NCBI GenBank assembly: GCA_029838195.1
Contig: JALGVJ010000016.1
Coordinates: forward strand, 1-64,000
Direction of reading: 5' to 3'
Length of the DNA: 64,000 nt
DNA from: Promethearchaeota archaeon
GTDB lineage: Archaea > Asgardarchaeota > Lokiarchaeia > Sigyniarchaeales > SOKP01
Part shown: one piece after another, positions 60,039 through 64,000 of the stretch
How the letters are laid out: each line of letters opens with the position of its first letter
Numbering within the stretch: the stretch's first letter is position 1
Position numbers and translations under genes: made by a program
Notes under the pieces: model-generated
What the model saw: the letters and a program-made list of their open reading frames with translations, nothing else
Told to the model about the DNA's origin: nothing
Databases searched by the model: none

Positions 60039-61064
60039 ATGTTTGATCCATCAAATTGTTCGTCATGTTCTAATATTGATTGTTTAATGCGCTGCCAATG
60101 GATTAATTTTGAGAATATTGATGAAGCAAGAACTGAAATGATGAAAATGATTAATGAAGAAGAATCAAGGGTACTGCAAGAATGCGTGACGTGCTTCGCC
60201 TGTGAAGAATATTGTCGAAAAGGCTCTCATCCTTTTGATTTGATTACCACCTTGCAAGAGAAATATGGATCCCTAAATATCAATCCAAAAATAGTTGATG
60301 CAACAGTAAATCGATATAAACCTCATGCGGAATTGCGCTTGAAAGAAATTGATCCCAACAAACCTGTTTTAAATAAGTGTGCATTTGGAAGAACAAACGC
60401 TGAAAACATGAAAGGTAAGCTTTTTGATGAGCTTCAAGCTGTTGGGGGGTTATCTTATTTCTGTAATTTAGTATATCATCATTATGCTAAGGATTCTGTC
60501 ATTAGAGAACGAGCCCCCATTATAGCGGAAAATATTAAAAAGCAAGGAATAAAGGAAATGATCTGCTTCCATGATGAATGCTATGGATTTTATAACTCAT
60601 ATTTTCCAAGAAATAATATTCCCTTGCCGGAAGGGTTTAAACCCATCCATTTGTTTGAATATATCCGCGATTTCTTGAAAGCGCATGCAACCGAGATAAC
60701 CAAACTTAACTTGAAAGTAGCATATCAGAGACCCTGTTCAAATAGGTTTTCTCCTCATGTTGATAAGATCGTGGATGAAATCTGTGAACTGATTGGAGTA
60801 GAAAGAGTGGCACGAAAATATGACAGGGAAAATGCTTTATGTTGTGCTGGAGTCCTTGCTACTCTTGGTAAAAGTAAATTAATGAGAACGACTCAAGATA
60901 AAAACATAAAAGACATGCTTGATCACGGTGCCGAGGCGGTTGCTTATAACTGTCCCATGTGTCTTGAATCTTTAGGCTCTAAAGTTAAGAGAAAGGGATT
61001 AAAAAATTATTTACTAAGTGATTTATGTCGACTTGCTTTAGGGGAGAGCGTTCCGGATAGATGA
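60039..61064 (+). CDS. Fe-S oxidoreductase with CCG domains (HdrB/GlpC-like)
   Basis: 341 residues. The N-terminal Cys motifs are FDPSNCSSCSNIDCLMRCQW and a second set VTCFACEEYCRKG near 48-60, resembling a diverged 2[4Fe-4S] head. The C-terminal half has CCG-type features: QRPCSNRFSPHVDKIVDEIC, ENALCCAGVLATLGKS and AYNCPMCLESLG, with the LCCAG and CPMC signatures of HdrB/GlpC family. It is likely a cytoplasmic electron-transfer subunit, possibly serving the dehydratase cluster or Kor. No HdrA or flavin partner is adjacent. Confidence 0.85.
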   Translation: MFDPSNCSSCSNIDCLMRCQWINFENIDEARTEMMKMINEEESRVLQECVTCFACEEYCRKGSHPFDLITTLQEKYGSLNINPKIVDATVNRYKPHAELRLKEIDPNKPVLNKCAFGRTNAENMKGKLFDELQAVGGLSYFCNLVYHHYAKDSVIRERAPIIAENIKKQGIKEMICFHDECYGFYNSYFPRNNIPLPEGFKPIHLFEYIRDFLKAHATEITKLNLKVAYQRPCSNRFSPHVDKIVDEICELIGVERVARKYDRENALCCAGVLATLGKSKLMRTTQDKNIKDMLDHGAEAVAYNCPMCLESLGSKVKRKGLKNYLLSDLCRLALGESVPDR

Positions 61065-61205
61065 TTCTCTAAACCGGTATTTAATTAAATATTGATTTAT
61101 AGAAAACGTTAAATAGTATCTTTTCTTGAAAATACATGATAATCTTTTTTTAGATTAATTCTCATGAAATCTAAATGTTTAATAGAATAATTAAAGGTGA
61201 AATTA

Positions 61206-61610
61206 ATGAATGAGGCAGACATAAGAAGTAAAATATCCGCAAAAGAAGATGAGATAACTAAAGTAGAAGAGGCTGCCAATAAAAAGGAAACAGAAGCGGA
61301 AAATCAAATTAAAGGAGAATATGACCCTAAAATCGACGAAACCTCGAAGAAACTTGCTGAGGAGCAAAAATTACTTGATGAGGCAATCCAAAATTTTAAT
61401 CAATGGAAAGCAAAGATGGAAGAAAAGAAAGCGGTAGTTAAAAATTTAGAAAAAGAGTTAAAAACGCTCAAATCCACGAAAGATAAGGCTCTGAAAACAA
61501 AATTAAAAGAAATTCAAAAGGAAAAAAGCACGAATATCAAGGCGATTCAAAAAGAAATAAAAGCACTTCAGAAAGAGCTGGCAGCTTTACAGAAAGCTTC
61601 TCAAACATGA
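61206..61610 (+). CDS. Coiled-coil protein
   Basis: 134 residues, almost entirely helical and highly charged. Heptad-like repeats run through KKLAEEQKLLDEAIQNFNQW and KNLEKELKTLKSTKDKALKT to the C-terminal LQKELAALQKASQT. No enzymatic motif. The start is ATG 61206 because GGTGA lies 5 nt upstream; the GTG inside that motif (61197) would be a false start. Function is unknown; it may be a structural or stator-like protein. Confidence 0.7.
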   Translation: MNEADIRSKISAKEDEITKVEEAANKKETEAENQIKGEYDPKIDETSKKLAEEQKLLDEAIQNFNQWKAKMEEKKAVVKNLEKELKTLKSTKDKALKTKLKEIQKEKSTNIKAIQKEIKALQKELAALQKASQT

Positions 61611-61700
61611 ATTGATTAATTTTTATTTATCCTCAATGATGTTATTAAATTCCAGTTTTATTTTTTTTATTTTTAATACAATTATCTCCTTACTTAAATA

Positions 61701-61859
61701 TTAAAGATTAAGGGGTAATTTTTTCCCTTTTTCTTTTATTTCATTTTTTTTATTTACGGGTTGTATAGAAATTTCTTCAAAAATCCAATTTATTAGTCTT
61801 AGTCTCGCATTATAAAGTTCTCTTTCTATTTCAAATAATTTCAAGATAATAAGCCTCAC
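61701..61859 (-). CDS. Putative 52-residue small protein
   Basis: The GTG at 61859 follows GAGG with 5 nt spacing. The translation begins MRLIILKLFEIERELYNARL and goes on with a charged Lys-rich tail, protein-like with an amphipathic helix. No family recognised. The surrounding spacer 61611-62089 shows nothing else. Confidence 0.4.
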   Translation of the reverse strand: MRLIILKLFEIERELYNARLRLINWIFEEISIQPVNKKNEIKEKGKKLPLNL

Positions 61860-62089
61860 GATATCCTCATGTTACAATGATAATAGGAAATTCTTTTATT
61901 AATTAAAGTAATATATACATGTACATTTAAGAGGAATTAAAACAAGGAGGATGCTAATATTAATAATTTTTCGCTTGGTTAAATGCTATTTTTAACTTTA
62001 AATCTACCTTTAGAACTTAAAATGAGATTTACATTCAATATTCATCTTAAAGGTAGCTCCTTCATGCGAAAAATGAATCCTTAAAATTC

Positions 62090-62314
62090 TCAATTCATTA
62101 ATGTCAATTCGTTGATCATTAAGATTCTTTTTTGACATTTTTCTTGCTTGGTATTAAAGTCAATTTCAAAAATTTCGATGACTCCCTCATCATCTTTAGG
62201 GATGTAATCCATGATGGCTTTTACGACTTCTTCCATGGTATAACGATTAATTTTTAAACTTTTCTTTCCCTTGCCTTTAAATATAGCCCGATAAAATTTA
62301 TTATAAGACTGCAT
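62090..62314 (-). CDS. Small hypothetical protein
   Basis: 74 residues: a basic N-terminus (YNKFYRAIFKGKGKKSLKIN), then an acidic middle (DYIPKDDEGVIEIFEIDFNT) and a Lys/Cys segment. Composition is protein-like, with no known family. ATG at 62314. It stands alone, convergent with nothing close. Confidence 0.5.
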   Translation of the reverse strand: MQSYNKFYRAIFKGKGKKSLKINRYTMEEVVKAIMDYIPKDDEGVIEIFEIDFNTKQEKCQKRILMINELTLMN

Positions 62315-62545
62315 GGTAAAGAACCTACAAATGTTAGGTAATAGAAGATGTATTTAAATCCAAACAAAAACAAACATTTATATACCATGAATCAAATCTA
62401 CCATGAAATGAAAGTTAAAGGGATTTGAAAATAATGCAGTGTCTGACCCCTAATTCTTGAAAAACTTAATTTAAGCTGCCGGATAAGAATAAATAAATTA
62501 TAAAAAATATTTTCTAATATATTTATAAAGGATGGCTTAAAAAAC

Positions 62546-63457
62546 ATGAAGCAGAAAAGTACTCTTCCGCAACCAAAAGATAATCTTAAATTTATTGACG
62601 TCCATTGTCACCTTCCTTTTCCAAGACCGGCAAGAGATACACTTCCTTCGGATATGGCCCAGATAGAATCTTATTTCAAAATGGGAGGTCTCTATCTGAT
62701 TTCTAGTACCATAGACATGTATACCCTTAAATTAACGTTAAAATTTAAAAAAAATATGAAAAATTATGGGTTCACCTGTGGATGGGCGCCTCAAACCGTG
62801 ACATATACCTCGAAAAAGGAGCATGAACTCCAATGGAAGGAATGGAAGAAATATGTAAACGACCATCCCCATGAATTTTTAGCCATTGGAGAAATTGGCT
62901 TAGATTTTCATCATGCTACAACCTTGGAAAAGCGAGAAAAACAAGTAGATGTGCTGAAAAAAATTTTTGAATTTACAATTCCCTTAGAAAAACCGTATGT
63001 ATTACACGTGAGAAATGCCGCCGCCCCTAAGGAGATAGATAAAGCCCATCCTGATCATGAATTTAATCATGAAGATGGCGCAAACAAAGAAATTTTAAGA
63101 ATTATTAAGGAATTTCGCATTCCTCCTCAAAGAGTCATGTGGCATTGCTTTTCTGGCCCTCAGAAGTATGGTAAGATCCTTTCTCAACAAGGTTTTACAT
63201 TATCCGTTCCGAGTTCGGCATTTGGCTTCAAAAAATGGAGAGAAGTAATCAAAGAAGCCTCTTTAAGTTCGTTAGTTACGGAAACGGATAGCTATTATCA
63301 ACATCCTTTCAAAAGAGGTCCCATAAACGTTCCAGCAAATGTGAGATATTCTATTGCGGCCATTGCTTTTACTCTTGATGTATCCCAAGAAGAGGTAAGC
63401 AAAACGACAATTGAAAACGCTAAGAATTTTTTTAATCTTGAACTTGAAGCCTCTTGA
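62546..63457 (+). CDS. TatD-family metal-dependent hydrolase
   Basis: 303 residues. TIM-barrel metal ligands: FIDVHCHLPF near residue 18 (HxH), GEIGLDFHHATTLEKREKQ (Glu and downstream His), YVLHVRNAA (His), MWHCFSGP (His) and VTETDSYYQ (Asp). Members are nucleases or peptidases involved in DNA repair or cell surface processes. A good AAGGATGG lies upstream of the ATG. It has two extra 10-15 residue insertions (KAHPDHEFNHEDGA) relative to short TatD proteins. Confidence 0.9.
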   Translation: MKQKSTLPQPKDNLKFIDVHCHLPFPRPARDTLPSDMAQIESYFKMGGLYLISSTIDMYTLKLTLKFKKNMKNYGFTCGWAPQTVTYTSKKEHELQWKEWKKYVNDHPHEFLAIGEIGLDFHHATTLEKREKQVDVLKKIFEFTIPLEKPYVLHVRNAAAPKEIDKAHPDHEFNHEDGANKEILRIIKEFRIPPQRVMWHCFSGPQKYGKILSQQGFTLSVPSSAFGFKKWREVIKEASLSSLVTETDSYYQHPFKRGPINVPANVRYSIAAIAFTLDVSQEEVSKTTIENAKNFFNLELEAS

Positions 63458-63484
63458 AAAACACGACGAGATCTTATTTTAATG

Positions 63485-63877
63485 TTATTTTCTAGTTTCT
63501 AATACGTGGTGTTTTGGTATGAAGCAAGTGAATTCTCCCTCAAACACGCTTGAATTTTCAAATCTCACGTCGACATGAACAAAAATTTTTTTCCCTTCCT
63601 TTTTGGTAATAATGGCTTCAGCAATAATTGTTTGCCCTTCTCTGACAGGTTTAAGAAATTTAACATGTGCCGCTCCTAATACCACGTTTGGATGATTTAT
63701 TGCAAGCATTGCAGCATGGTCGGCTAAACTAAAGATGAATCCCCCATGTATGAGCCCGGTCTTATCTGCACGCATTTTATTAGTTGTCAGGAGTTCTATT
63801 TTGCTATATCCTTCTTGTAATAAAATGGGTGTTCCGCTTAACTCTTTATTAATCTCTTCATGTGTTTGTTGTTTCAT
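63485..63877 (-). CDS. PaaI-like hotdog-fold thioesterase
   Basis: 130 residues, a single hotdog domain. The signature is TGLIHGGFIFSLADHAAMLA (HGG followed by the helix with D near the active site), then VVLGAAHVKFLKPVREGQTI on the central strand. It should hydrolyse a CoA thioester, possibly a phenylacetyl-type or hydroxyacyl-CoA, consistent with the acyl-CoA theme. Convergent with the TatD gene. Start ATG 63877. Confidence 0.9.
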   Translation of the reverse strand: MKQQTHEEINKELSGTPILLQEGYSKIELLTTNKMRADKTGLIHGGFIFSLADHAAMLAINHPNVVLGAAHVKFLKPVREGQTIIAEAIITKKEGKKIFVHVDVRFENSSVFEGEFTCFIPKHHVLETRK

Positions 63878-64000
63878 GGACTCACGTCTCTTATCGTTCT
63901 AAATAATAATTTTAGAAAAAAAAAGGTGAGAAAATAATGATTTATTACTCATCCATTATTTTTCCATATTATTAAAAAAACCTTGAATGATAAAAAAAAT

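Overview
The window is AT-rich DNA (I judge roughly 30% GC by eye, uncounted) and looks archaeal. Shine-Dalgarno motifs match the archaeal 16S tail (GGTGAT, GAGGTGAT). The four-subunit 2-oxoacid:ferredoxin oxidoreductase is split in the archaeal D-A-B-C style, the methylmalonyl-CoA mutase is the short archaeal type with a DUF35-type partner, and no bacterial-style signals are seen. A small-GTPase (Rag/Arf-like) C-terminal half at the left edge, many soluble PAS/REC histidine kinases and the general gene content point to a heterotrophic Asgard archaeon (Promethearchaeota, Lokiarchaeia-like). That assignment is inference. No rRNA, tRNA, CRISPR array or replication origin was found.

Layout. 0.1-11.5 kb: a GTPase-like half gene, then a signalling island of four histidine kinases and three response-regulator genes (one with two REC domains) on the minus strand, interrupted by a plus-strand nitroreductase, a radical-SAM gene and an MNT-HEPN pair. 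11.7-14.1 kb: a possible beta-grasp protein and an HgcB-like ferredoxin, with a divergent ArsR regulator. 14.4-20.1 kb: nucleoside hydrolase, two M28 peptidases (one with a PKD-like domain) and a GPH-type transporter. 20.4-25.5 kb: a triple-PAS kinase, a stand-alone RAM (Lrp ligand-sensing) protein, a DMT transporter fused to a RAM domain, a decayed gene and a Uma2 protein. 25.7-33.3 kb: acyl-CoA metabolism (methylmalonyl-CoA mutase, DUF35 partner, DUF169, SucCD, thiolase), with two gene remnants. 34.3-36.3 kb: an intact, recently inserted IS66-family element with inverted ends and an 8-bp target duplication. 36.5-44.5 kb: BON/DUF998 membrane protein, second GPH transporter, HEPN-MNT pair, ADP-ribosylglycohydrolase and the korDABC operon. 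45-50.6 kb: hydrolases, two metallo-beta-lactamase proteins, a Cys-rich HTH/ferredoxin protein and a wHTH regulator. 51-64 kb: ornithine aminotransferase, tandem MoaD/ThiS protein, a 2-hydroxyacyl-CoA dehydratase cluster, another MBL protein, an Fe-S CCG protein, TatD and a hotdog thioesterase.

Metabolically, several genes meet at succinyl-CoA. Kor makes it from 2-oxoglutarate, methylmalonyl-CoA mutase makes it from propionate-type carbon, and SucCD draws ATP from it. Ornithine aminotransferase and the dehydratase-family genes fit amino-acid or acyl-CoA fermentation with reduced ferredoxin as electron carrier.

The most unusual observation is that three independent genes (a response regulator, an HgcB-like ferredoxin and a DUF35 acyl-CoA protein) lack any ATG/GTG/TTG where their conserved N-terminus must begin. 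Each has an ATA or ATT codon there, preceded by a Shine-Dalgarno motif 5-9 nt upstream. This suggests non-canonical AUA/AUU initiation, or start codons altered by editing or sequencing error.
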